Positions 25,521 to 34,283 of a DNA stretch of 64,000 bases are shown here, one piece after another. How positions within the stretch are numbered: position 1 is the stretch's first letter; every line of letters begins with the position of its first letter. The notes under the pieces were generated by a model. The model made no database searches. It was not told where the DNA came from and saw only the letters and a program-made list of their open reading frames with translations. A program made the position numbers and the translations under genes. Origin of the DNA: Streptomyces xanthochromogenes (GTDB taxonomy: Bacteria; Actinomycetota; Actinomycetes; Streptomycetales; Streptomycetaceae); assembly GCF_014650455.1 (NCBI RefSeq), contig NZ_BMUZ01000006.1:1-64000 (forward strand). Reading direction: 5' to 3'.

Positions 25521-26438
25521 ATGTTTGCCGGTATAACCACGGGGGCGCGTCGTCAGACCCGCCCCGCCGGACCGGAGACGACCGCCGCACGGCCGCCCCT
25601 GGTGCGCGAGCTGCTGCTCGTGACCGCGCTCTTCCTCGTGTACAAGTTCGGCCGTCAGCTGGCCAACGGGCACGAGGCGAGGGCGTTCGACAACGCGGAT
25701 CGCGTGTGGAGCTGGGAGCGCGCACTGCACCTGCCCGGCGAGGGCGCCGTCCAGCATCTGCTGCTGCACAGCGACACCCTCGTGAAGGCCGCCAACACCT
25801 TCTACGCGACCGTGCACTTCCCGGCCACCGTGGCCTTCCTGGTCTACCTGTACCTGCGCCGCCCGGGTCACTACCTGTGGTCGCGCCGGGTCCTCGCCGG
25901 CCTCACCGCCGCGGCCCTGGTGCTGCACATCACGGTCCCGCTGGCCCCGCCGCGCATGCTCACCACGGCCGGACTCGTCGACACCGCACAGGTCTACGGC
26001 CCCTCCGTGTACGCGTCGACGCCGGACACGGACACGATGGCCAACCAGTTCGCGGCGATGCCCTCGCTGCACTTCGGCTGGGCGCTGATGGTCGCGATCG
26101 GCATGATCATGGCGACCCGGAGCCGCCGGCGGTGGCTGTGGCTGCTGCACCCGCTGCTCACCCTGCTCGTGGTCGTCGGCACCGCGAACCACTACTGGCT
26201 GGACGCCATCGTGGCCACGGCGCTCCTCGGCACCGTGCTGTACTTCGTGCCCGCGCCGAAGCGGCCCACACAGTTGCCTGCGGCATCCAAGCGGGCGGTT
26301 CGTCGGCCGTCCGTGCCGCAGAACGCGCCCGGGACGACCCCGCAGTCGCACCCGGCGCCCGTGCCCCAGCAGGCACCCGTAGCGTCCGCAGTTTCCGCGC
26401 GCACCCCCGCGCCCCAGCTCTCCGAGGCCGTGCGATGA
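25521..26438 (+). CDS. PAP2_3 / IPC-synthase-like membrane phosphatase
   Basis: The 305-aa protein has about five to six hydrophobic helices between residues 25 and 245. The active-site signatures of the Aur1/PAP2_3 type are present: PSLHFGWALMV near 178 and NHYWLDAIVA near 226. The last 60 residues are Pro/Gln-rich and probably cytoplasmic and disordered. Members act on lipid phosphates or transfer phosphoinositol or phosphate head groups. ATG 25521 follows GGAG. Its stop overlaps the next start as ATGA, so the DMT gene is co-translated. Probably under the divergent TetR. Confidence 0.85.
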   Translation: MFAGITTGARRQTRPAGPETTAARPPLVRELLLVTALFLVYKFGRQLANGHEARAFDNADRVWSWERALHLPGEGAVQHLLLHSDTLVKAANTFYATVHFPATVAFLVYLYLRRPGHYLWSRRVLAGLTAAALVLHITVPLAPPRMLTTAGLVDTAQVYGPSVYASTPDTDTMANQFAAMPSLHFGWALMVAIGMIMATRSRRRWLWLLHPLLTLLVVVGTANHYWLDAIVATALLGTVLYFVPAPKRPTQLPAASKRAVRRPSVPQNAPGTTPQSHPAPVPQQAPVASAVSARTPAPQLSEAVR

Positions 26439-27349
26439 ACGAATCCGCGCTGCTCGCCATCCTGCTCTCGCTCGCCTCGGCCGCCGGCTACGCGCTGGCC
26501 GCCGTCGGCCAGTCCCGGCTCGCCGCCCAGGGCGGCGGCGGCATGGGCCAGTTGCTCACCCGGCCGCTGTGGTGGTGGGCCGTCGGCCTCAACGCCGCCG
26601 GTGCCCTCATGCACGTGGCCGCGCTGCACTACGGCCCGCTCACCCTGGTCCAGCCGCTCGGCGCCCTCACCCTGGTCGCCGCGCTGCCGCTGTCCGCGTA
26701 CTACGCGCGGCGCCGTGTCACCCGGCGCGAGTGGCGCGGCGCGGCCTGGACGCTGGCGGGGCTCACCGGGCTGATCGCGGTCACCGGGCCCGCGAGCCCC
26801 GGCGACGCGCTCAGCCTGAGCGAGGCGCTCGCCATCGCCGCGGCCACCGCGCTGCTGCTCGCCTTCCTGGTGCGGGCCGGGGCCCACTCGGCCCGCGGCA
26901 CCGGCCTCGGCCACGCCACCGCGTCCGGCATCGCCTCCGGTGTGGCCTCCGCGCTGACCCAGACGGTCACCGCCTCGCTCTCCCGCGAACTGCCCGGCGG
27001 CCCGCTGCCCTGGTGGGGCACCGCCTTGGTCGCGGTGCTCGTGGCGACGTTCGCCGTCGGCGGCCTCCTGCTCTCGCAGGCGGCCTACCGCGGCGGCCTC
27101 GCCGCCCCGCTGGCCGTGGTGAACCTCGCCAACCCGGCGGCCGCCGCGGTCATCGGAGTGGCGCTGCTCGGCGAGAGCTTCCACGGCGGTCCGCTCGGCT
27201 GGCTGACCGCCGCCGCGTCGGCGGCCGTAGCGGCCCGCGGCGTGATCATGCTGACCGGCGCCACCCCCGCCGACCTCCCCACCCCGCTCCCCACGGCCCT
27301 GCCCACCGACCTCCCGACCCCGGAACCGGCGGTACGGATCACGGCCTGA
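26435..27349 (+). CDS. DMT/EamA-like multi-helix transporter
   Basis: A 304-aa membrane protein with about nine to ten hydrophobic segments in the drug/metabolite transporter pattern. It begins LLAILLSLASAAGYALAAVGQ and has internal duplication-like halves joined near residue 130. A Pro-rich tail (PADLPTPLPTALP) ends it. Start ATG 26435 overlaps the PAP2 stop. Related proteins are annotated DMT-family or NIPA-like; the cargo cannot be predicted. The tight coupling suggests that it works with the lipid-phosphatase-like protein, perhaps in lipid or envelope remodelling. Confidence 0.82.
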   Translation: MNESALLAILLSLASAAGYALAAVGQSRLAAQGGGGMGQLLTRPLWWWAVGLNAAGALMHVAALHYGPLTLVQPLGALTLVAALPLSAYYARRRVTRREWRGAAWTLAGLTGLIAVTGPASPGDALSLSEALAIAAATALLLAFLVRAGAHSARGTGLGHATASGIASGVASALTQTVTASLSRELPGGPLPWWGTALVAVLVATFAVGGLLLSQAAYRGGLAAPLAVVNLANPAAAAVIGVALLGESFHGGPLGWLTAAASAAVAARGVIMLTGATPADLPTPLPTALPTDLPTPEPAVRITA

Positions 27350-27451
27350 GCGGCGGGCCCGGGCAGGCAGCGTCCCTCGCCGGCCCGCGGCCCGGGCGCG
27401 CCTCGGACGTCCAGCGCGACGGCGTTCCTGGCCTCGCCGGGTGCGAGCCCG

Positions 27452-28438
27452 TCAGGCGTTGACGTCGACCACGGTCCGGCCGCGCACCTGCCCCGCGAGG
27501 ATGCGCTCGGCGACGCCCGGCACCTCGTCCAGGCCGATGAGCGTGGTCATCTTCTCCAGGCGCGTCAGGTCGAGGTCCCGGGCGAGGCGCTCGTAGGCGC
27601 GGACTCGGCGGTCCATCGGGGCCTGTACGGAGTCGATGCCGGCCAGGGTCACCCCGCGCAGGATGAACGGCAGGACCGTGCCGGGCAGGTCGGGGCCCTG
27701 GGCGAGGCCGCAGCTGGTGACCGTGCCGCCGTAGCGGGTGCCCGCGAGGACGTTGACCAGGGTGTGGCTGCCGACCGAGTCGACCGCGCCGGCCCAGCGC
27801 TCCTTGCCGAGCGGGCGGCCGGGTGACGAGAGTTCGGCACGGTCGACGATCTCGGCCGCGCCGAGGTCACGCAGGTAGTCCGCCTCGGCGGGCCGCCCCG
27901 TGGAGGCGAGTACCCGGTACCCCAGCTTGGCGAGCAGCGTCACCGCGACCGAGCCGACACCGCCCGCGGCCCCGGTGACGAGCACATCGCCGCTGTCGGG
28001 GGTGAGGCCCGCGTCCTCAAGCGCGAGCACGCTGAGCATCGCGGTGTAGCCGGCGGTGCCGATCGCGGCGGCCTGCCGGGTGGTGAGCGCGGCGGGCAGC
28101 GGGACCAGCCAGTCGCCGCTGACCCGGGCCTTCTGCGCGAACCCGCCGTCGTGCTCCTCCCCCACGCCGTACCCGTTGAGCACCACCTTGTCGCCGGGGG
28201 CGAACGAGGCGTGCGAGGACGACTCGACGGTGCCCGCGAAGTCGATGCCGGGCACCAGCGGATACGTCCGCACGACGCCCTTGCCGTGGACGAGCGCGAG
28301 GCCGTCCTTGTAGTTGACCGTCGAGTAGTCCACGGCGACGGTCACATCGCCCTCGTGGAGGTCGTGCTCCTCCAGGGCGACCGTGTCGACGCGGTGGCCC
28401 TGCTCGTCCTTGGACACACGGATGGCGCGGAATGACAT
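27452..28438 (-). CDS. MDR-family quinone/acrylyl-CoA reductase, YhdH/AcuI type
   Basis: A 328-aa medium-chain dehydrogenase/reductase. The YhdH/AcuI marks are STVNYKDGLALVHGKGVVRTYPLVPGIDFAG at about 40-70 and the NADPH-binding VTGAAGGVGSVAVTLLAKLG near 152. There are no zinc-ligand clusters. Family members reduce acryloyl-CoA or other enones with NADPH. ATG 28438 follows GAGAGGG. It stands alone and is convergent with the DMT gene. Confidence 0.92.
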   Translation of the reverse strand: MSFRAIRVSKDEQGHRVDTVALEEHDLHEGDVTVAVDYSTVNYKDGLALVHGKGVVRTYPLVPGIDFAGTVESSSHASFAPGDKVVLNGYGVGEEHDGGFAQKARVSGDWLVPLPAALTTRQAAAIGTAGYTAMLSVLALEDAGLTPDSGDVLVTGAAGGVGSVAVTLLAKLGYRVLASTGRPAEADYLRDLGAAEIVDRAELSSPGRPLGKERWAGAVDSVGSHTLVNVLAGTRYGGTVTSCGLAQGPDLPGTVLPFILRGVTLAGIDSVQAPMDRRVRAYERLARDLDLTRLEKMTTLIGLDEVPGVAERILAGQVRGRTVVDVNA

Positions 28439-28568
28439 CGAATCCCTCTCCTGCGGTCGGGGCTGTGCGGTCCTGCGTCGATCTTGCCCCAGCCTCCCCC
28501 GCGCGCATGCGGAGGGGCCGCACCGGACGGCTCACGGCACGGCCCCCGACCCGGTGGCGGTCCTCAGG

Positions 28569-31292
28569 TCACGCGATCTCGACGGCGAAGCCGTGCGCGG
28601 TGGACCGCGACGGCGTCTTCACCTCCGTCACCCCGGTCGCGGGATCGAAGAACCAGCCGGTGCCCGCCGCGGCCAGCCCGGCCGCGGAACCGTAGCGCTG
28701 AAGACGCGTGCCCCCGAGCGCGACGATGCCCGGGGCGGCCTTGGTGTGGACGGTGAACCGGTACGCACGAGAGGCGGGCTTGCCCTGGTAACTGCCCACG
28801 GCCGCACCGACGTCGATGACCGAGGCCCTCCCGGCCGAGGTGACCCGCACCCGCTGGGTGGCGGAGGCGCCCTTGGCGAACTGCCGGGTGACGCCGTCGT
28901 CCTCGTACAGCGTGTAGGAGGAACTGCCCGCCTTCGGATAGATGTCGTAGTCCAGCTCGCCCTTGTCCCGGCTCTGCCAGGACGTGGTGCCCTTGGGCCA
29001 CATCGGCACGATGGAGCCGCCCTTCACGAAGAGGGGCAGGGTGTCCAGCGGAGCCGCGTAGCCGTCGATCGTCGTGGGACCCTGGTAGGTCCTGCCGGTC
29101 CAGTAGTCGGTCCAGGTGCCCTTGGGCAGATAGATGCCGTTGCGGACGCTGGTGTCGCTGTAGACGGGCGCGACCAGGAAGTCGGGTCCGGCCAGGAACT
29201 CGTACTTGGCGTTCGCGCCAAGGGTGTTGGGGTCGTCCGGGTACTCCAGGGAGAGCGGGCGGACCGCGCCGACGCCGGTCTTCGTGGCGTCCTTGGAGAG
29301 CCCGTACATGTACGGGATGAGCCGCTCCTTCAGCTGGAGGTACTTCCGGTTGATGGAGGCGTACGGCTCGCCGTCGAGCCAGGGCTGCTGATCGGCGGCC
29401 TTGCCGGTGGTGAGGTCCTTGGCCCAGCCGTCCATCGTCATGATGGCGGGCAGGAACGCCTTCCACTGCAGGTCGCGGGCGTACATCTTCGGGTCGTGGC
29501 CGAAGATGCTGCCCACGTCGCCCGTGTTGTACGCGATCCCGGAGAGCGTGGCACCCGCGTACGTGGGGATCTGCCAGCGCAGATAGTCCCAGCTGAGCTT
29601 CTGGTCGCCGCTCCACAGGACGCCGCAGCGCTGGGCGCCGGACCAGGAGACCGGCAGCCATACGAAGCCGCGCGCGTCGCTGTTGTCCTCGATGCCGGAC
29701 TTCGCCTGGTCGCAGGCGTTCAGGGCGAAGCCGTAGCCGTTGCCGACCCAGGCGACGTCCAGTTTCGCGACCCGCTGGCCCGCCTTGACCTGCTCGGCGA
29801 GCTTGTCGAGGCCGTCCTGGGTCCACAGCCCCAGCTGGGCGTTGTGGGCCTGGAGTCCCTTGCCGGTCTCGGCGAGGTTCTCGTAGCCGCAGCCGTAGCC
29901 GTCGTTGACGAGCATCCAGCCGAGCGGCATCTGGTTCCGGGTGTACCCGTCGGCGACCTTCAGCGCGTCCAGGGTGTGCCGCTCGCCCCGGTTGGCGTTG
30001 TGCAGGTAGCAGTCGGAGTCGCCCGGTTCGAGCCCGTACACCGGCGGCATGAACGGCTTGCCCACCAGCGAGGTGTACTTGCCGATGACGGACTTCACGT
30101 CGCCGGTGAAGTAGTAGGCGTCCAGGCGCCGTTCCTGCTGTCCGGTCCGCACCCGCGGCCCGAAGTCGTACGCACCGGGCGTGAAGGTGTTGCGGAAGAC
30201 GCCGTATCCGGCGGACGAGATGTAGAAGGGCTGGGAGTTGTTCCAGCCGCCCTCGTTCCAGTTGGTGTTGTTGCCGACGTTCATGACCTGGTCGCGGTGC
30301 GAGAAGCTGCCGTTCTGTTCCCCGCCGCCGAAGAACTGCTCGTCGGCGCCGCGCGTCAGGCTCTGCCGCATGCCGCCGGAGGTCCAGCGCAGCGGGTCGG
30401 CCTCGGACCAGATCACGGTCTTGTTGTCGCCCTTGTAGAGCGCGAAGCGCAGGGGCTTCTTGTAGACGCGCAGGACGACGTCCTTGCTGCGGATTCCGTA
30501 ATAGACGCCCGCGTCGAAGGAGTTGGTGTTCCGCTGCGGCTCGGGCCTGCTCTGGATCATGTGGCTGCCGGGCGGGTCGGTGAACGTCCCGTCCGGGGCG
30601 GCACGCAGCCGCATCGTGTCGTCGGCGAGGAAGTCCACCCGCGCCTTGAGCGCCCCGGCGGCGATGTCGTACGTGCCGCTCTTGCCGCCGAAGGAGGTGA
30701 GGTTCCCGGCATCGGTCGGCTCGGGCAGGTAGGCGGTGCCCGTGAACGAGTTGTGGTGCACGTCGTAGGGGACGACGACCACGTGGTACGTCCCCGACGC
30801 CTTCGGGATGACGGTGGCCTCGGGGTCGGCGGTGCCCGCGCTGGAGGCGACCTGTTTGCCGGCGTCGTCGTAGACGTACAGGTCGAAGTCGTCGGTGGGG
30901 GTGGCCCATTGGACGGAGACCGGCACACCGCCCTCCGGGTTGTCGTCCCACTGCCCGGCCGGCGGCTTCACGGTCAGGTCGAAGCGGGCGCAGACCGCAC
31001 CGTCCGGGTCCTGCGCGGGTTGCGGGCACTTGTCGGGCGAGTCGACGGTGCCCTTCTCGTAGACCGGGCTCTGCCAGGTCAGGGACTTGGTCCCGCTGTC
31101 CAGGGTGCCGCCGGGCGGCGTCTCGCCCTCGGCGTGGGCGGCCGGAACGGCCAGGGCGGTGAGGGCGAGCGCCAGCACCGAGAGGACGGCGACGGCGGGC
31201 CGTCGGGGCGGGTGGGAGCCATGCCAGGGGGTCCGCAAGGTTTCGTTCTCCGTTCGTACCGAGCAACAGCCGGGCGCGGCGTGCGTGTTCAT
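28569..31292 (-). CDS. Secreted glycoside hydrolase family 31 (alpha-glucosidase/xylosidase-like)
   Basis: The roughly 907-aa protein begins with a long basic n-region, then a signal peptide (VAVLSVLALALTALAVPAAHA) cleaved near residue 55. A bacterial pre-peptidase-like beta domain follows (about 90-190), then the GH31 N-terminal, (beta/alpha)8 and C-terminal beta domains. GH31 features are KLDVAWVGNGYG, WSGDQKLSWDYLRWQ with the likely acid/base Asp, GDVGSIFG and the RLIPYMYGL segment. ATG 31292 is used. A TTG at 31238, which has GGAG upstream and would shorten the n-region, is a real alternative. Exported alpha-glucan or xyloglucan breakdown is likely. No sugar transporter is adjacent. Confidence 0.9.
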   Translation of the reverse strand: MNTHAAPGCCSVRTENETLRTPWHGSHPPRRPAVAVLSVLALALTALAVPAAHAEGETPPGGTLDSGTKSLTWQSPVYEKGTVDSPDKCPQPAQDPDGAVCARFDLTVKPPAGQWDDNPEGGVPVSVQWATPTDDFDLYVYDDAGKQVASSAGTADPEATVIPKASGTYHVVVVPYDVHHNSFTGTAYLPEPTDAGNLTSFGGKSGTYDIAAGALKARVDFLADDTMRLRAAPDGTFTDPPGSHMIQSRPEPQRNTNSFDAGVYYGIRSKDVVLRVYKKPLRFALYKGDNKTVIWSEADPLRWTSGGMRQSLTRGADEQFFGGGEQNGSFSHRDQVMNVGNNTNWNEGGWNNSQPFYISSAGYGVFRNTFTPGAYDFGPRVRTGQQERRLDAYYFTGDVKSVIGKYTSLVGKPFMPPVYGLEPGDSDCYLHNANRGERHTLDALKVADGYTRNQMPLGWMLVNDGYGCGYENLAETGKGLQAHNAQLGLWTQDGLDKLAEQVKAGQRVAKLDVAWVGNGYGFALNACDQAKSGIEDNSDARGFVWLPVSWSGAQRCGVLWSGDQKLSWDYLRWQIPTYAGATLSGIAYNTGDVGSIFGHDPKMYARDLQWKAFLPAIMTMDGWAKDLTTGKAADQQPWLDGEPYASINRKYLQLKERLIPYMYGLSKDATKTGVGAVRPLSLEYPDDPNTLGANAKYEFLAGPDFLVAPVYSDTSVRNGIYLPKGTWTDYWTGRTYQGPTTIDGYAAPLDTLPLFVKGGSIVPMWPKGTTSWQSRDKGELDYDIYPKAGSSSYTLYEDDGVTRQFAKGASATQRVRVTSAGRASVIDVGAAVGSYQGKPASRAYRFTVHTKAAPGIVALGGTRLQRYGSAAGLAAAGTGWFFDPATGVTEVKTPSRSTAHGFAVEIA

Positions 31293-31320
31293 GCTTGGAA
31301 CCGAGGAGTTTCGAGCATCA

Positions 31321-31349
31321 AGATTCACCGTGAGGCGGGTACATGTCAA
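31321..31349 (-). promoter_or_regulatory. Candidate -35/-10 promoter of the GH31 gene
   Basis: On the minus strand TTGACA (31349-31344) is followed after 17 bases by GAATCT (31326-31321). That is a good -35 and a weak -10, placed 29 bp before the ATG at 31292. Confidence 0.45.
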
Positions 31350-31748
31350 CGGGTGGGGCGTGAGGGGGTGGCCAACCCCCGTGTGGTGCGGGGTGGTTGG
31401 TGTGTGAACGGTGGATATGTGCGGCGACGCCGGGGCGGGTTGGGCGCGGCGGGGCCGTCGCGCCCGGCCCGGCCGAGGGCCGGCACCCCCTCCGGGACCG
31501 GGCGGAAGGCAGTCCCGCGCGAGGCTCCACGAGGTCCTGCGAGGCCTCTTCGAGCCGGGGAGGCCCCGGGCGGCCCGGTTCGAGGGTCGGCTCCACGAGA
31601 GGAGTCCCTCGGCGCGGCCCTCGCCGTACGGGCGGACACGATCGCTCCCGCATCGCACCCCGAGACCAGGGCGGGCGCGACGGCCGAGCGTCGCGACAGC
31701 GGGATACTCCCCCGCACGCGGTCGTGCGGCGTTCGCCGCCGCGGGCCG
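31350..31748. other. 399-bp intergenic region, no feature seen
   Basis: Very GC-rich. Open frames in it lack family resemblance and start signals. Apart from the GH31 promoter at its left edge I see nothing I can support. Confidence 0.5.
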
Positions 31749-32657
31749 TTACGGCAGGACGAACCAGTCCATGCCGAACGCCGCCGCCAGGCCCACCACG
31801 AGCAGCCAGGAGCCGAGCCGGGTGCGTCCGTTGCGGCTCAGCTCGATCACCACGCCGCAGAGGATGAGGGCGAGCCCGTACACACCGACCACCAGCACGG
31901 ACGAGCGGGTGGCCAGTCGGACCACGAGGATCACGCCCATGGCCGCCATGAGCACACCGGCGGCCACCATGCGGACCCGCCGGGCCTTCCAGGGCGCCAT
32001 GCCCTGCCGCACCTCGGGCTCGGGCTGCTCGGCCTCGGGCTCGTCGCCTGCGGCCGCCAAGTCCGCTGTCCCCTGCGGTAGTTGGGGGGACCTGGCCGGG
32101 GCGGCGGGCCGGGAGGTTTCCGGGATACCGGCACGCTCGGGACGGCTGGGCGAAGCCGGCTCGGCCTCGGCAGAGGCGGGGCGGTCGGCCGGGTCGGGGC
32201 CGGCGGAGGCGGCACGGTCAGCCTCGGCAGAGGCGGGGCGGTCGGCCGGGTCGGGGCCGGCGGAGGCGGCACGGTCGGCCTCGGTAGAGGCGGGGCGGTC
32301 GGCCGGGTCGGGGCCGGGCGCCCCGCCGGACCCGGTGCCCTCGTCCGGCTCACGCGCCTCGGCAGCACCTCCGGGCGTGGCTCGCCCTGAACGTCCCGGG
32401 GCCTCGGGCCCGCCCGCTCCCGGGAGTTCCGCCGCGTCGGGCGCATCGGCGGGCCCGCCTTCCGGGCCGCCGGTCCCGGCGCCTCCCGGCGCGTCGGTGC
32501 CCGCGCCCGCATCTCTCGCATCCCCGGCCGCAGCGCCGCCCCGCCCGCCCGAGGGCCGCTTCGAGGCCTGGCCCGGTACCGTCGCCTCCGCCGCGTTCGA
32601 CGCTCCGCGCCCTTCCGGCGCCGCGCCCACCGCTTGTTCCTGATCCGAGGTGCTCAT
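31749..32657 (-). CDS. Membrane protein with disordered repeat-bearing N-terminus
   Basis: The 302-aa product has an Ala/Gly/Pro/Asp/Glu-rich, probably disordered region (1-205) with near-identical 19-residue repeats built on GPDPADRPAS-EADRAAS. A basic stretch (APWKARRVRM) follows, then three hydrophobic segments (about 218-240, 245-262 and 280-300). The C-terminal membrane part resembles small Streptomyces membrane proteins of unknown role. ATG 32657 is used; an in-frame start lies 10 codons upstream. Function unknown. Confidence 0.72.
   Translation of the reverse strand: MSTSDQEQAVGAAPEGRGASNAAEATVPGQASKRPSGGRGGAAAGDARDAGAGTDAPGGAGTGGPEGGPADAPDAAELPGAGGPEAPGRSGRATPGGAAEAREPDEGTGSGGAPGPDPADRPASTEADRAASAGPDPADRPASAEADRAASAGPDPADRPASAEAEPASPSRPERAGIPETSRPAAPARSPQLPQGTADLAAAGDEPEAEQPEPEVRQGMAPWKARRVRMVAAGVLMAAMGVILVVRLATRSSVLVVGVYGLALILCGVVIELSRNGRTRLGSWLLVVGLAAAFGMDWFVLP
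32164..32320. repeat. 57-bp tandem repeat inside coding sequence, about 2.75 copies
   Basis: Units at 32164-32220 and 32221-32277 are identical except near the ends. A third from 32278 runs about 43 bp with one early change. The period of 57 keeps the reading frame (19 residues). Such arrays expand and contract by slippage. Confidence 0.85.
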
Positions 32658-32855
32658 GAGCCCGGATCGTAATCGCTCTTCCACCACGACATGTCACCCG
32701 TACCGGTACCGCCGTCGGACCTCGATGCGAGCCCGCTCACGGAGCGTCACCGCACAGGACCACCTCGAACTCCGGGACAGCGCACGGGCGGTGAGCGGCG
32801 CGGACGAGGGAGTCCTGCGGCTCCGCGCCCGGCCGCCTCCTCGGTGTGCCCGGGG

Positions 32856-33470
32856 TCAGCGGTCGCGGCGATGGACGCTGACGGCGTAGCCGCCGCCGTC
32901 GTCGTAGGGAGCCGCGTCCCAGGTGGCGAAGCGGGCGACGGGGGCGAGGCCGGCGGCGGCGCAGTGGGCGTCGTACTCCGCGAGCGTGAAGGACGGCGGC
33001 ACCGGCAGATGAGCGGCGTCGAGGCCGAAGCCCGCGACCAGCAGGCCGCCCGGGCGCAGGGCCGCCGTCAGCCGCTGGACCACCGCGGCCTCCGTGCCCG
33101 GCGTCACCAGCGGCAGGACGTTCCCGGCGGCGACGACGAGGTCGAAGTCCGCGGCGATGCCGAGCGGGGCCGGATCGAATGCGGACAGATCGGCCTGGAA
33201 CCAGGGCAGTCGGGGCGCCCGCTCCCGCGCCACCTCCAGCATCGAGGCGTCCAGGTCGACGCCGACGCAGTCGTACCCGAGCTCGGCAAGGCGGATCATG
33301 ACCCGCCCGGTCCCGCACCCGGCGTCGAGCACCCGGGCGCCCGGCGGCAGCAGGGCCGCGCAGAACGCCGCCTCGCCGTGCACGTCCTTTCCGTCACGGA
33401 CCAGCGCCTCGAAGCGCGCGGCGTACTCGGCTCCGGACGTTCCACCGGTCAATTCCTGCCAACGACTCAT
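32856..33470 (-). CDS. Class I SAM-dependent methyltransferase
   Basis: The 204-aa protein has the Rossmann motif I VLDAGCGTGRVMIRLAELG near residue 45, motif II acid at GVDLDASM, and motif IV-like FDLVVAAGNVLPLV near 110. It is a small single-domain methyltransferase of the Methyltransf_25/11 type with no visible substrate domain. ATG 33470 is chosen by domain boundary, and no strong ribosome site is visible. It is divergent from the TetR gene at 33552 with 81 bp between, so that regulator may control it. Confidence 0.88.
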   Translation of the reverse strand: MSRWQELTGGTSGAEYAARFEALVRDGKDVHGEAAFCAALLPPGARVLDAGCGTGRVMIRLAELGYDCVGVDLDASMLEVARERAPRLPWFQADLSAFDPAPLGIAADFDLVVAAGNVLPLVTPGTEAAVVQRLTAALRPGGLLVAGFGLDAAHLPVPPSFTLAEYDAHCAAAGLAPVARFATWDAAPYDDGGGYAVSVHRRDR

Positions 33471-33551
33471 GCGGCCGACTGTAGATCGTCGGGTGCTCCG
33501 GCCGTCACCCGGACCCGGGGGCGCGCCGATCCGGTCCGATACCCTGACGAG

Positions 33552-34241
33552 GTGGCGGACAGAACCGGCGGAGAGCCGCAGATCGATGGACGCTCCACCC
33601 GGTGGGACGAGCACAAGGCGCAGCGTCAGGTCGACTTGGTGGACGCCGCCGTCGCGCTCATCGAGGAGGAGGGCACGCGCTTTCGCGTGCAGCGTCTCGC
33701 CGAGCGGGTGGGGCTGCCGCGGTCGGTGCTGTACCGGCATTTCAAGGACCGCGCCCATCTGGACGCGTTGATCCGCCGCCGGGTGGTGGACTCGTTCCTG
33801 CGACGGATGGAACCCACCCTCAGCTTCGAGGGGACCGTCGAGGACGCCGTGCACCGGGTGGTGGGCGCGCACCTGGACTGGGTGGCCCAACACCCGCGCC
33901 TGTACGCCTACATGGGGGTCGCGGAGCACGCGATGGGCGACGGCTCGCTGGTGGCGGACACCAAGACGGCGATCGCCCTGATGCTGAGCGACCGGTTCGG
34001 GGACGTCCTCAAGGCGCTCGGGGTGCCGCAGGCCCCGATCCGTTCGGTCGCGATCGGCATCGTGGGTTTCGTGGACACCGCGGTCAACCAGTGGGTGCGC
34101 GACGAGCGGCGTGAGCAGTCCGAGGAGGAGTTGCGCGCGATGCTGTGCCGCTCGGTCTGGGCGGTCCTCGACGCGACCCTGCGGGACCTGGGCGTGGAAG
34201 TGTCGCCGCAGCAGCGCGTGTCGGACCTGGAGCGGCACTGA
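33552..34241 (+). CDS. TetR-family transcriptional regulator
   Basis: The 229-aa protein has an HTH at about 25-70 (FRVQRLAERVGLPRSVLYRHFKDRAHLD) and a ligand domain of the TetR_C type. GTG 33552 gives a typical N-terminal length; the open frame to 32691 crosses the antisense methyltransferase. No clear Shine-Dalgarno is visible. It is divergent from the methyltransferase and convergent with the ferredoxin-reductase gene. Confidence 0.88.
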   Translation: MADRTGGEPQIDGRSTRWDEHKAQRQVDLVDAAVALIEEEGTRFRVQRLAERVGLPRSVLYRHFKDRAHLDALIRRRVVDSFLRRMEPTLSFEGTVEDAVHRVVGAHLDWVAQHPRLYAYMGVAEHAMGDGSLVADTKTAIALMLSDRFGDVLKALGVPQAPIRSVAIGIVGFVDTAVNQWVRDERREQSEEELRAMLCRSVWAVLDATLRDLGVEVSPQQRVSDLERH

Positions 34242-34283
34242 GCGTGCTCCCCGGCACCGGTGCGGGCCCGGCCGCCGGGGCCC

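Noticed and set aside
28383..32081. 1232-aa plus-strand open frame
   Set aside because: It runs antisense to the AcuI-like reductase, GH31 and membrane-protein genes, has no family motifs and is Val/Arg/Gly-biased as shadow frames are.
32164..32320. CRISPR array
   Set aside because: The units are contiguous 57-bp in-frame repeats with no unique spacers and no cas genes nearby.
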